Below, one piece after another: positions 1 to 6,527 of a DNA stretch of 13,781 nucleotides. The stretch covers positions 1 through 13,781 of the forward strand of contig JAPLHH010000158.1 of assembly GCA_026389735.1 (NCBI GenBank), written 5' to 3'. A program made the translations under genes and the position numbers. The notes beneath the pieces were generated by a model. The model was not told the origin of the DNA, made no database searches, and was given only the letters and a program-made list of their open reading frames with translations. This DNA is from Chloroflexota bacterium (GTDB lineage Bacteria > Chloroflexota > Dehalococcoidia > GIF9 > UBA5620). Each line of letters opens with the position of its first letter. Within the stretch, counting starts at the first letter, position 1.

Positions 1-155
1 AATGTAGGGTTGCTTAACCAATCCGCAGTCGGTCCTGATATCATGTCATCTCTTTTTCAAAGGTCGTATCCGCATCAATTATACACCCACCCATATCATA
101 ATATAACGTAACTATACCGTAGACAAACGTAAACATTTGTGCATTGGAGCAGGTA

Positions 156-443
156 CTAACTTCGGGTATATCTATAAAACTGCCATCCGCCGAATGCAAA
201 TAGAACGAAGCCTGCAAGAAGCTGCCCCAAAAAGACTTCACCAGGTGTTTTTAGTAAGTTAGCTCCTAGTGTTGCAAGTAAGTTAAATCCCAATGCCAGA
301 GGTATAAGATATAACAACCTGTTGGCCTCAGCCTTTGCGCCGCCCTTCTTTTGCAGAGTTATTAACTCGCTTTTACTCTCGTCAATTTTCTTCTCCATGC
401 GTTCTAGCCTAGTTATGATTTCATCTTTTTTAGTTTGTGGCAT
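156..443 (-). CDS. Small coiled-coil, two-helix membrane protein
   Basis: A 95-aa protein of unknown function. Residues about 5-35 are highly charged and heptad-like (RLERMEKKIDESKSELITL), predicting a short cytoplasmic coiled coil. Two hydrophobic segments follow, at about residues 42-65 (LLYLIPLALGFNLLATLGANL) and 70-90 (VFLGQLLAGFVLFAFGGWQF), separated by a short turn, so it is probably a two-pass inner-membrane hairpin with both ends in the cytoplasm. The ATG start is well supported: AGGAGGTG lies 6 nt upstream and TATAAT lies just before that. It is divergent from the 48-aa gene at 525. No family is recognised. Real gene: fairly sure; function: unknown. Confidence 0.75.
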   Translation of the reverse strand: MPQTKKDEIITRLERMEKKIDESKSELITLQKKGGAKAEANRLLYLIPLALGFNLLATLGANLLKTPGEVFLGQLLAGFVLFAFGGWQFYRYTRS

Positions 444-463
444 AATTCACCTCCTATAGCTAA

Positions 464-469
464 ATTATA
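464..469 (-). promoter_or_regulatory. -10 box of the 95-aa membrane protein gene
   Basis: Minus-strand TATAAT, predicting a start about 14 nt before the ATG, with the AGGAGGTG ribosome site inside that short leader. A TTGACA lies further upstream but 20 nt from the -10, longer than the usual 16-18, so the -35 is uncertain. Confidence 0.5.
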
Positions 470-524
470 CACCCCGCTAGATATGAACTTGTCAAGGGTT
501 TGCTTATTAAAAGGAGGACAAACA

Positions 525-671
525 ATGATAGTTAAATGTAAAAACGGAGTCGAAATACAGTTTGAGGAAACGCCGTATTTCTACGTCATAACAGTTGGTG
601 GCAAGGCATGGTATTGGTCTAGGATTACAGGCAAATTTGACGGAACGTCTTTTGCTTGGAAACGAGACTAA
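525..671 (+). CDS. 48-aa hypothetical protein
   Basis: Small unrecognised protein beginning MIVKCKNGVEIQF. The reading frame stays open upstream to 435, but the ATG at 525 is the sensible start because AAGGAGGA lies 7 nt before it. The sequence alternates hydrophobic and polar residues and is rich in aromatics (FEETPYFYVITVGGKAWYW), consistent with a small all-beta domain; this is inference. Its TAA stop overlaps the TAG stop of the convergent gene at 668-877 by three bases (4-nt gene overlap), so the pair shares no terminator space. No signal peptide or membrane segment. Confidence 0.65.
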   Translation: MIVKCKNGVEIQFEETPYFYVITVGGKAWYWSRITGKFDGTSFAWKRD

Positions 672-877
672 CTATAGTCGTGTTCCTCTTCCCATTTGCG
701 AGCTGTTTCCTCGGTTACTTTTGGGCCAACCTTTTTAACATGGCTAGTAGGCCACTTGCCTTTGTGTTCTGCTTCTCGTTCCTCCAATGGGCGTTCAGTG
801 ATACCACCATGCACTATTTTGCGCTCAACTTTGACAACATACCTAGTGAAGTTTCGTGGAGCTTGTTTCCCTGCCAT
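668..877 (-). CDS. 69-aa charged hypothetical protein
   Basis: Unrecognised small soluble protein, strongly charged, with a Glu/Lys/Arg-rich second half (TERPLEEREAEHKGKW and EETARKWEEEHD). The case for a real gene comes from the signals in front of it: a consensus promoter (TTGACA, 16-nt spacer, TATAAT) at 898-925 and AGGTGGTGA just ahead of the ATG, giving a predicted leader of only about 14 nt. The gene is convergent with the 48-aa gene and overlaps its stop codon. Function unknown; a DNA- or RNA-associated role is only a guess from the charge. Confidence 0.7.
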   Translation of the reverse strand: MAGKQAPRNFTRYVVKVERKIVHGGITERPLEEREAEHKGKWPTSHVKKVGPKVTEETARKWEEEHDYS

Positions 878-897
878 AGTTCACCACCTATACGATA

Positions 898-925
898 ATT
901 ATAGCAGTAGGTTAGAGGATGTCAA
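898..925 (-). promoter_or_regulatory. Consensus sigma-70 promoter of the 69-aa gene
   Basis: Reading the minus strand: TTGACA (925-920), a 16-nt spacer, then TATAAT (903-898). Both hexamers are perfect. The predicted transcription start is about 891, 14 nt before the ATG at 877. Confidence 0.85.
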
Positions 926-936
926 CATGAAGGCTC

Positions 937-1239
937 TCATGCTTTGAAGCCCCATCTATCGTGACCAGGTTTTGGGTTTTCTATGTATTCCTTGTGATGC
1001 GTGTAAACTTCTTTCGCAACTTCGACGAGGGGCTTGAAATCGTCACCTCGGTTCAGCCGCTCAACTGTGTAAGCCAAAATAAATATGAGCTGCAGGTCAT
1101 CCCACTTTGGAGTCCACGTATATTCACTTGTATTTCCCGCATATGGTTTTACTCGTTTGTCAGCAAACTTAATCTGAAGTTCTGTACGCCCATCTGGAAA
1201 CTTGCCTGTCTCATGTCCAGCAAAGAATATCTGCATCAT
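937..1239 (-). CDS. 100-aa hypothetical protein downstream of HNH gene
   Basis: Unrecognised soluble protein starting MMQIFFAGHETG. It has a mixed N-terminal half (ELQIKFADKRVKPYAG) and a helical C-terminal half (LQLIFILAYTVERL, EVAKEVYTHHKEYIE). The start is one of two adjacent ATGs, preceded by AAAGGGGGC, a moderate ribosome site. It begins 23 nt after the stop of the HNH endonuclease gene on the same strand, so the two are probably co-transcribed. No nuclease or DNA-binding motif is visible in it. If the HNH gene is part of a defence or mobile unit, this would be the natural partner, but the sequence does not show that. Confidence 0.65.
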   Translation of the reverse strand: MMQIFFAGHETGKFPDGRTELQIKFADKRVKPYAGNTSEYTWTPKWDDLQLIFILAYTVERLNRGDDFKPLVEVAKEVYTHHKEYIENPKPGHDRWGFKA

Positions 1240-1262
1240 AAGCCCCCTTTATCGAAGATTCT

Positions 1263-1811
1263 CTAAGATAACCCCTTCTTAGGAAAAGGCACACGGAAGA
1301 TAGCACCCAAGTCCATGACATCCAAGCTGCCATCTGCGTTAATGTCTACCAGGTCAAGCGTACCCATAGCCTCGTGGAAGTCATAAACCAGCTTCAAGTA
1401 TTTACTCTTAACTAAAGCTGGTATCTCTTCATGGCGACCTGCATACCACTCAAAAATATCTTTATCGCTCTTTGAGGAATTGCAGGATTTGCAAGCGACT
1501 ACTTGGTTGCTGATGATATTCGGCCCCCCTTTGTGCAGGGGAATGAGATGATCCCAGGAAAGATTCTCTTTACAATCGCAATAGATACAGCTAGACTTGC
1601 CTCGCTCGATTGTCTTTCGGTCATCCTGCATTATGCCTGACCACTGCATTTCGCCACACTTTAGCTTCTGGAATCGGCTCATTATGAAGCGATAGTTGCC
1701 TTCAAAGTTAGCACCTCGCGCAATCAGTTTGGCGTATTCCCATAAAATCAATTCCCTGACCGTTTTAACGGCACTGGGGGGCTTCATAACACGAGGCTTT
1801 TCTTTAGACAT
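1263..1811 (-). CDS. HNH endonuclease with EF-hand-like C-terminal loop
   Basis: 182-aa protein with an HNH nuclease core at residues 75-120: CIYC (75-78), the catalytic-type DH pair (87-88, in SWDHLIPLHKGG), Asn 98 and 102, and a second zinc pair CKSC (107-110) followed by NSSK. This is the four-cysteine HNH type (HNH/McrA-like), which cuts DNA using one metal ion and a structural zinc. The N-terminal 70 residues are basic and helical. Residues 156-167 (DINADGSLDVMD) match a 12-residue EF-hand/dockerin calcium loop, with acidic or Asn ligands at loop positions 1, 3, 5 and 12. The ATG has only a weak ribosome site. It is followed by the 100-aa gene in a likely two-gene operon. No methylase lies next to it, so a classical restriction-modification role is not indicated; a homing or orphan HNH is possible. 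Confidence 0.88.
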   Translation of the reverse strand: MSKEKPRVMKPPSAVKTVRELILWEYAKLIARGANFEGNYRFIMSRFQKLKCGEMQWSGIMQDDRKTIERGKSSCIYCDCKENLSWDHLIPLHKGGPNIISNQVVACKSCNSSKSDKDIFEWYAGRHEEIPALVKSKYLKLVYDFHEAMGTLDLVDINADGSLDVMDLGAIFRVPFPKKGLS

Positions 1812-1863
1812 GGCCTAAACCTTACGCTCTACAAACTAGGACTTTATTTTCGCAAAATCGCTG

Positions 1864-1877
1864 GCGCTAGAGAGCGC
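1864..1877 (-). terminator. Weak terminator-like hairpin after the zinc-ribbon gene
   Basis: GCGCT-(4)-AGCGC stem, 7 nt past the end of the gene at 1885-2604, followed on the minus strand by CAGCGATTTTG. The stem is short and the T run has only four bases, so termination is uncertain. Confidence 0.3.
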
Positions 1878-1884
1878 TGCAAGC

Positions 1885-2604
1885 TCATTCTAACTGATTT
1901 ATCATGTCAGTTACTTCCAATATCAAATTATGACCTAATTCCATCTCAGTTGTAGCCTGATTTAATGCGCTTTCATCCATATTGTCAATGCCATCGGTTA
2001 AATAATCTGTCATTGAGTTGAAATGGTACATCGCCTGTAAAAATTTGCTATGAATTTGATTCATAGAACTAGGCGGAGAAATATTGACTACTTCATCGTA
2101 TAAACCACGTATTATGATTATTTGAGCAGCTACATCCATACTCCACTGTGTATCTCCGATATTGGCATCTTGGAGTAATGTGCCTAGTTCAGTTAATGCA
2201 TTACCCATTCTGACGCTAATATCAGATGTCGTTAATAGGTAATCCCGCTCTGCTGAAGTTAATTGCTGGCTGCCAGTATTACTTGATTGCGTTACATCTG
2301 AACTTTCTGGCTGCATAACGCATACTACACACGACCCTACTGCAGCCAGGGCAAACAAAATGACACCCAATAAGATAATGCCTAGTTTGCTCGATTTTTT
2401 CTTTGGCGGTTCGGGCTGCTGGTACTGCGGTGGTGGTTGTTGATACGGTTGCTGGTACTGCGGTGGTGGTTGTTGATACGGTTGCTGATATTGTGGTGGT
2501 GGTTGCTGCGTTGGCCAATTTAGCTGCATTCCACAGTTGTTGCAGAACCCTACTCCAAAAGCAACCTGAGCGCCACACCTGGGGCATTGATACCACTGCT
2601 GCAT
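1885..2604 (-). CDS. Zinc-ribbon protein with Pro/Gln repeat linker and membrane anchor
   Basis: 239-aa protein in four parts: an N-terminal zinc ribbon (CPRC at 7-10, CNNC at 21-24); a Pro/Gln/Tyr-rich linker (about 33-66) made of three 11-residue repeats of PPPQYQQPYQQ type; a KKK stop-transfer edge and one membrane helix (about 74-97); and an about 140-residue extracytoplasmic domain predicted to be mostly helical. This zinc ribbon-linker-single helix plan recurs in many bacterial membrane proteins of unknown role. An open frame extends 10 residues upstream, but the ATG at 2604 is chosen because GAGG lies 5 nt before it. Likely topology is ribbon inside, C-terminal domain outside (inference). 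No catalytic motif is seen. Confidence 0.85.
   Translation of the reverse strand: MQQWYQCPRCGAQVAFGVGFCNNCGMQLNWPTQQPPPQYQQPYQQPPPQYQQPYQQPPPQYQQPEPPKKKSSKLGIILLGVILFALAAVGSCVVCVMQPESSDVTQSSNTGSQQLTSAERDYLLTTSDISVRMGNALTELGTLLQDANIGDTQWSMDVAAQIIIIRGLYDEVVNISPPSSMNQIHSKFLQAMYHFNSMTDYLTDGIDNMDESALNQATTEMELGHNLILEVTDMINQLE
2419..2517 (-). repeat. Three 33-nt tandem repeats encoding the Pro/Gln linker
   Basis: Copies start at 2419, 2452 and 2485, exactly 33 nt apart. The first two are nearly identical at DNA level and the third has diverged. Being a multiple of three, the array can expand or contract without breaking the frame. Confidence 0.85.
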
Positions 2605-2629
2605 CACAACCTCACGCTTGCTACATCCC

Positions 2630-2659
2630 AGCATAAGCCACTACCATTAGCGCTGTCAA
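2630..2659 (-). promoter_or_regulatory. Possible promoter of the zinc-ribbon gene
   Basis: Minus-strand TTGACA (2659-2654), 18-nt spacer, then TATGCT (2635-2630). The -35 is perfect and the -10 is four of six. The predicted start is near 2623, about 20 nt before the ATG at 2604. Confidence 0.4.
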
Positions 2660-2871
2660 GTGCCCCTTTCCGTCACGCTCAAAGTAAGGCTGTGAAATTG
2701 GCGTTAGTTTGGCGTTAAAATGACAGCCGCCGAGTGCACAGGGCGACAGGTACGGTTGCTGAACATTCCAAGGTTGACCACTGGACATTCTAAGCGCCTT
2801 GTGGTAAATAGTAGTAGTAGAAACTGGGAACACCAACCACACCCAGAATAATTAAACGAAGGAGGTAACAA

Positions 2872-3207
2872 ATGGCAGGCAAACAGACATGGATGCCAAC
2901 GACGGCTGGGATACTGGACATAATTGCCGGCAGCTGCGGCTTAATCTGCGCCCTTGTGTTCGTTTCATTAGGTGGCATCATGCGATTTGTGCCGGATGTT
3001 CCCCCATTTTTGTGGCCTATCTTCACCGCTTTGGCTGTACCATTTGCTATCGTGGGAATACTGGCTATAGTGGGCGGCATCTACGCACTGCAGAGGAAAA
3101 TCTGGGGATTGGCACTAGCCGGCTCCATAGCTGCCTTCTTTCCCTCTTGGATTTTGGGAATAGCAGCTATCGTATTCACAGCGCTATCCAAGAACGAGTT
3201 TGAATAA
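2872..3207 (+). CDS. Three-helix membrane protein of unknown function
   Basis: 111-aa, very hydrophobic protein with three predicted membrane segments at about residues 13-36 (GILDIIAGSCGLICALVFVS), 46-71 (LWPIFTALAVPFAIVGILAI) and 77-105 (GLALAGSIAAFFPSWILGIA). Small Gly/Ala-rich helix faces and the short polar loop ALQRKIWG suggest tight helix packing. The ATG is supported by AAGGAGGT 5 nt upstream. It resembles small DUF4064/DUF4190-like membrane proteins in general build, but I cannot assign a family. It is divergent from the zinc-ribbon gene at 1885-2604 across a 267-nt gap in which I see no convincing gene. Confidence 0.8.
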   Translation: MAGKQTWMPTTAGILDIIAGSCGLICALVFVSLGGIMRFVPDVPPFLWPIFTALAVPFAIVGILAIVGGIYALQRKIWGLALAGSIAAFFPSWILGIAAIVFTALSKNEFE

Positions 3208-3299
3208 TCGCAATAGCCAAATTAGCGTGAACTAATAAAATCCTGAAAAAAGCCAAGCTCTAGACGCTTGTGAGACCGTGGGACCAAATGTCAAAGGAG

Positions 3300-4049
3300 C
3301 TACTGGGGCTCGGCTTGAGTCTTACTGGATAAAAATCTCCAGACTGAGACCCTCTCGTACTTAGTCACAGTTCTTTGTTTTGTAACTTCCACTGGCACTT
3401 GACGATGCTTTGTTACTTGCTTGTAATCAGTACGTTCAGTAGTTTTGGTTGTAACCTCATCCCACTTAAAAACCATTGTTAACCTTCCATATTTGACAAG
3501 CCTTATGTAATCTGTGGAGAAGCGCATGACATACGTTCCCGAGAGTTTAGGTACAAACTCAAAATCATCTGATTGGGCTGTGCTTTGCGAGCCCAAATAT
3601 TTATAAACTTGAGTGAAACCGGGGTCAGTAACTGTAACATAAAATGTGTTCAATACATCTCCGATTTCCCAAGAACCTGAAACCACAGGATTCGACCTTC
3701 CTATTAAATCAATATTAAAGTAGACTTCAGTCCCCCAGCGGTCCGGCATCACCCTACGCCATAGCTCCACTAAGGAGCCGTCATGCAAAGTTTCTGACTT
3801 ACTCTCTGTTACTTCTGTAGTAACTTGAGTAGTATAAGGCTCAGATTCAGTATAAGCTTCTTCCTTATACTCAGTCTCGGTGTAGTTCTCAACGACCTGC
3901 ACAGGCACCTTCACAAGCGGAATCGCAAAAAAGACAATACAAATAACCACGACTATCGAAACTAGACTAATTGTGATAGCTTTCCAGATATTCCCTTTCC
4001 CTCCCGGTTCTCCTTCTCCGTGAACCGTGTTTTGATTTTGATAGGTCAT
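3300..4049 (-). CDS. Membrane-anchored beta-rich protein with charged flanks
   Basis: 249-aa protein with a Gly-rich cytoplasmic N-terminus, one membrane helix (about 23-46, ITISLVSIVVVICIVFFAIP) and an outside region. Outside the membrane, residues 54-86 are acidic with Thr/Tyr/Glu alternation (NYTETEYKEEAYTESEPYTT). Residues about 105-195 form a predicted beta sandwich ending in YVMRFSTDYIRLVKYGRL, reminiscent of GOLD/PPC-like beta domains. Residues 200-235 are basic with Lys/Arg/Val alternation (KQVTKHRQVPVEVTKQRTV). The start has GGAGGG 7 nt upstream. It follows the small zinc-ribbon gene by 42 nt on the same strand, so they may be one operon. Function unknown. Confidence 0.82.
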   Translation of the reverse strand: MTYQNQNTVHGEGEPGGKGNIWKAITISLVSIVVVICIVFFAIPLVKVPVQVVENYTETEYKEEAYTESEPYTTQVTTEVTESKSETLHDGSLVELWRRVMPDRWGTEVYFNIDLIGRSNPVVSGSWEIGDVLNTFYVTVTDPGFTQVYKYLGSQSTAQSDDFEFVPKLSGTYVMRFSTDYIRLVKYGRLTMVFKWDEVTTKTTERTDYKQVTKHRQVPVEVTKQRTVTKYERVSVWRFLSSKTQAEPQ

Positions 4050-4091
4050 TGACTTCCCTCCTAGTGAAAGCTTCGCCTGTTCCCGTATCAG

Positions 4092-4256
4092 TCAATATAG
4101 CATTGTGCCACATTTTGGGCAAGTTGTGAGTTTAGAGTCAACTGTAGCACCACGTTTGGGGCAACCATACCTCAGGCACTCACCACATACCTGACATAAC
4201 TGCTCACCAATAACTTGCTGCGCACCACACTTAGTACGTGGGAACATTTGTCGCAT
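4092..4256 (-). CDS. Short double zinc-ribbon protein, two cysteines missing
   Basis: 54-aa frame with an obvious double zinc-ribbon pattern: TKCGAQQVIGEQLCQVCG, then GCPKRGATVDSKLTTCPKCG. A normal double ribbon has four CxxC pairs. Here the first pair lacks its first cysteine (TKCG) and the third has Arg for its second (CPKRG), so at least one metal site looks broken. The ATG at 4256 lacks a good ribosome site. Another frame starting at 4273 (MKKLIVCDKC) supplies a CxxC and sits at the predicted transcription start, so the gene may have suffered a frameshift as well. It lies 42 nt ahead of the membrane protein gene at 3300-4049. Could be a decaying gene. Confidence 0.5.
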   Translation of the reverse strand: MRQMFPRTKCGAQQVIGEQLCQVCGECLRYGCPKRGATVDSKLTTCPKCGTMLY

Positions 4257-4278
4257 ACTATTAACTTTTTCATTTGTA

Positions 4279-4284
4279 ATTATA
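4279..4284 (-). promoter_or_regulatory. -10 box upstream of the small zinc-ribbon gene
   Basis: Minus-strand TATAAT followed by TACAAATGAAAAAG, placing the predicted start about 4272, right at an ATG at 4273. The -35 at normal spacing is poor; a second TATAAT lies about 15 nt further upstream. Confidence 0.4.
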
Positions 4285-4325
4285 CAATAGCAGAATTATA
4301 AAAATACATCCATCATACTAGTAGT

Positions 4326-4354
4326 TTGTTCAGGATATTGTGCCGTGATATGAT
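4326..4354 (+). promoter_or_regulatory. Extended -10 promoter of the MBL-fold gene
   Basis: TTGTTC (4326-4331), 17-nt spacer ending TGA, then TATGAT (4349-4354). The TGn extension makes up for the imperfect hexamers. Predicted start near 4361, leaving about a 50-nt leader. Confidence 0.65.
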
Positions 4355-4359
4355 ATCAC
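4345..4359. promoter_or_regulatory. Perfect palindrome over the -10 box, likely operator
   Basis: GTGATAT-G-ATATCAC: seven perfectly paired bases each side of one central base. It covers the extended -10 element of the promoter at 4326-4354, the position where a dimeric repressor would block RNA polymerase. No regulator gene is adjacent in the window. Confidence 0.55.
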
Positions 4360-4411
4360 TTCGTGCTGAATTAACAACCGTTACGCATTGCAGGGAAAAG
4401 TGAGGATTCAC

Positions 4412-5341
4412 ATGTGGATCAGAGAGCCGGGCAAAGTCAATGACAGGTTAGATTTTCTAGGCACATCGGATATTTGCCTCTACTTGCTCAGAGGCAGAGA
4501 GGCCATGATTATAGGTGGTGGGATGAGCTGGATAGCGCCATCCTTAGAAGCTCAATTCTCAGAGATGAATTTTGAGCCCAAAAAGCTCAAGTACTTGGTG
4601 GTTTCTCACTCGCACTCCGACCATTGTGGTGCTGTGCCTTATCTGAAGAGGAAATTCCCGCATATCCAGATACTCGCCTCGGCATACGCTGAGAAGGTTT
4701 TCGCCAAGGAAAAGGTGGTGAACTTCATTGCGGCTCTCAACAAGCAAATGATTGATAGGCTAGGGCTACAAAGTGAGTATGAGAGATTGAATTTAAAGTT
4801 TGATGCGATTCATGTTGACCGCGTCATCAATGAAAGTGATGTTATAGACCTGGGCGATGGTATAGAAGTACACTTTATGGAAGTACCTGGTCATACCCAA
4901 TGTTCCATTGCAACGCATGCCCCGAGGTTGAAGGCATTGTTCCCTTCAGATGCGGTTCCACCTCCCACAGATGACGCCAGCGGAGTCTTTTTTCCGGGCC
5001 CACAATATGACTTTGGCATGTATAAAGAATCGCTGGAGAAGCTGACTAGCTGCGAAGTTGAAATATGTGCCTTCGAGCATTATGGTGTTGTTTCCGGTGC
5101 CCAGGCAAGGCAAATCTTACAAGAGGGGCTATGCCAAACAGAAAGGTTCGAGAACCGCATTATTGAGCTGTACCAGCAGACAAAAAACTTTGACGAGACG
5201 CTGCAAAGAGCTGCCGCTGAAATCCTGCAGAGGAACGAGTTCAACTTTATGGAGAGGGAACTGCAGCTCACCGTTTTAAGCACGGTAATCCACAGGATAT
5301 TGGACTACGCTAAACTCCTCGACGAATCAGCAGCGCCGTAA
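4412..5341 (+). CDS. Metallo-beta-lactamase-fold hydrolase
   Basis: 309-aa soluble enzyme of the MBL superfamily. The signature HxHxDH is at residues 66-71 (SHSHSDHCG), the next metal ligands are His161 (PGHTQCS), Asp180 (FPSDA) and the last is probably His223 (FEHYG), so a two-metal site looks complete. The usual Asp of the strand ahead of the signature is replaced (MIIGGGMSW). The C-terminal about 80 residues are helical (RFENRIIELYQQ onward) and may form a dimer or substrate cap. A TTG at 4388 would add eight residues, but the ATG at 4412 has GAGG 6 nt upstream and is preferred. Substrate cannot be told: glyoxalase II-like, lactonase-like and flavodiiron-like members share these motifs. 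It stands alone with its own promoter and operator-like palindrome. Confidence 0.88.
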   Translation: MWIREPGKVNDRLDFLGTSDICLYLLRGREAMIIGGGMSWIAPSLEAQFSEMNFEPKKLKYLVVSHSHSDHCGAVPYLKRKFPHIQILASAYAEKVFAKEKVVNFIAALNKQMIDRLGLQSEYERLNLKFDAIHVDRVINESDVIDLGDGIEVHFMEVPGHTQCSIATHAPRLKALFPSDAVPPPTDDASGVFFPGPQYDFGMYKESLEKLTSCEVEICAFEHYGVVSGAQARQILQEGLCQTERFENRIIELYQQTKNFDETLQRAAAEILQRNEFNFMERELQLTVLSTVIHRILDYAKLLDESAAP

Positions 5342-5362
5342 TCAGCTTTCTGTAATTAGTGC

Positions 5363-5404
5363 GATTCTTCGGTCGTTCCACTCGAGATTCTTCGCTTCGC
5401 TCAG
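5363..5404. repeat. Dispersed GATTCTTCG-type intergenic repeat
   Basis: Two GATTCTTCG copies 23 nt apart (5363 and 5386), the second continuing as CTTCGCTCAGAATGAC. The ATTCT...AGAAT ends are inverted. Elements of this wording are common between genes in many environmental bacterial genomes; I recognise the type but cannot count copies in this genome. Confidence 0.7.
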
Positions 5405-5546
5405 AATGACAAGGAGAAAAACCCAGAATGACAACAGCGAATGACTCAGGATGACAGAAGACGAAGGGGTCAGAAGGACAGAAAGCGGAGGGCCAAGGAG
5501 GACAGAAAGCGGAGGGCCAAGGAGGACAGAAGGCGAAGGGCTCAGG
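5405..5546. repeat. 24-nt tandem array, six units
   Basis: Units start at 5405, 5427, 5451, 5475, 5499 and 5523. The first is 22 nt and the rest 24 nt, with pattern AGGACAGAAAGCGGAGGGCCAAGG. Units 4 and 5 are identical, unit 6 differs at few places, units 1-3 are progressively less similar. The array grows straight out of the AGAATGAC end of the dispersed repeat and fills the space between two convergent genes. Confidence 0.88.
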
Positions 5547-5573
5547 ATAGCGGCTTAGGTTTCCACTTTTAGG

Positions 5574-6359
5574 CTACGATTTGGATTTTTCAAATAAGGA
5601 GGCAGAACCCTGCCTTATATCCTGGTGGGTCGCGACTGCCGTGATTGTCTCATAGTGTAAGCCTATATCCAGAGGATAAGACACAGCCACATTGATAGCT
5701 CGTTTGGCACCCTGGATTAGCGCTGGGGCAATGGAGGCTATTTCCTGAGCCAGCTTCCTGGCTTCTTCCATAAGTTTATCCAAGGGATAAACATGCTCAA
5801 CCAGCCCTATCTTCAAAGCCTCGGCAGCATCTATCCTTCGGCCAGTAAATATAAGCTCCTTAGCTTTGCCGGCGCCAACAATCTTAGTCAAGCGCTGGGT
5901 TCCGCCAAAATCAGGGATAGTGCCCATCTGCACTTCAGGTAAACTGAAGACGGCTGTTTCTAAGGCAAGCCTTATATCGCAAACCAGCGCCAGTTCCATG
6001 CCTACGCCCAAACAGTAGCCGTTGATGGCAGCTATAACTGGCACCGGCAGCATCTCGAACTTGGCATAAATCTGTCCGCCCATCTGAAGAGCTTCAAAGT
6101 CGGAACGAGCGGCACGTGTGGGCATGATATCCTCACCTGACATGGCCGCCTTGAGGTCCAAGCCAGCGCAGAAAGCGCGGTCTCCAGCTCCGGTAATTAT
6201 GACTACTCGTATTTCAGGCTCAGATAGTATATGTTCAGCAGCCTCTCTAAGCCCCTCAAGTACCTCCCCATTAACAGCATTCCTAACTTCAGGTCGGTTA
6301 AGTGTAATTGTTGCCACTTTGTCTTGTACTTTCAATAACACTGCCTTGCTCGTAGTCAC
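5574..6359 (-). CDS. Enoyl-CoA hydratase/isomerase (crotonase family)
   Basis: 261-aa crotonase-fold enzyme, full length for the family. The oxyanion-hole loop AFCAG is at 62-66, the second loop INGYCLGVG at 112-120, and both acid residues of classical enoyl-CoA hydratase are kept: Glu122 (GMELALVCD) and Glu142 (LPEVQMG). This predicts hydration of trans-2-enoyl-CoA to 3-hydroxyacyl-CoA in fatty-acid or related acyl-CoA breakdown. Asp150 ([11 protein letters not shown]) replaces the small residue often found there and is seen in some isomerase-like members, so an isomerase activity is possible. The start is GTG with GGAG 8 nt upstream. It lies 168 nt downstream of the GYD gene on the same strand. 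Confidence 0.93.
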   Translation of the reverse strand: MTTSKAVLLKVQDKVATITLNRPEVRNAVNGEVLEGLREAAEHILSEPEIRVVIITGAGDRAFCAGLDLKAAMSGEDIMPTRAARSDFEALQMGGQIYAKFEMLPVPVIAAINGYCLGVGMELALVCDIRLALETAVFSLPEVQMGTIPDFGGTQRLTKIVGAGKAKELIFTGRRIDAAEALKIGLVEHVYPLDKLMEEARKLAQEIASIAPALIQGAKRAINVAVSYPLDIGLHYETITAVATHQDIRQGSASLFEKSKS

Positions 6360-6527
6360 TTCGATTTCTCCTTTCTTCTAGAAATCTGTCTGCTTGGGTC
6401 TTGCCCCAGTTATACAGTTAGACAAAGCGAGATTGAGCTCATATTAAACACGACTCAACTCAGTAGTTCTATGAACACGCGGATAGTGCTAGTGAGATAC
6501 TTCTCTCAAAAAACAAGGCGTCAAACG

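Noticed and set aside
41..241. 66-aa minus-strand frame at the left end
   Set aside because: Overlaps the better supported 95-aa gene by 86 nt, has no ribosome site and shows no family-like pattern.
961..1266. 101-aa plus-strand frame
   Set aside because: Antisense shadow of the 100-aa minus-strand gene; no ribosome site.
1263..1811. HNH gene as part of a restriction-modification or homing system
   Set aside because: No methyltransferase, specificity subunit or split host gene is visible nearby.
2403..2636. 77-aa Val/Ala-rich plus-strand frame
   Set aside because: Antisense reading of the Pro/Gln repeat; composition is a by-product of the tandem repeat.
2621..2842. 73-aa minus-strand frame ahead of the zinc-ribbon gene
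   Set aside because: No ribosome site at its start, no recognisable domain, and its end covers the likely promoter and ribosome site region of the following gene.
875..2880. Shared MAGKQ beginning of the 69-aa protein and the three-helix membrane protein
   Set aside because: Five residues followed by unrelated sequence; treated as coincidence.
5405..5546. 24-nt array as a CRISPR array
   Set aside because: Units are directly adjacent with no unique spacers, so it is a plain tandem repeat.
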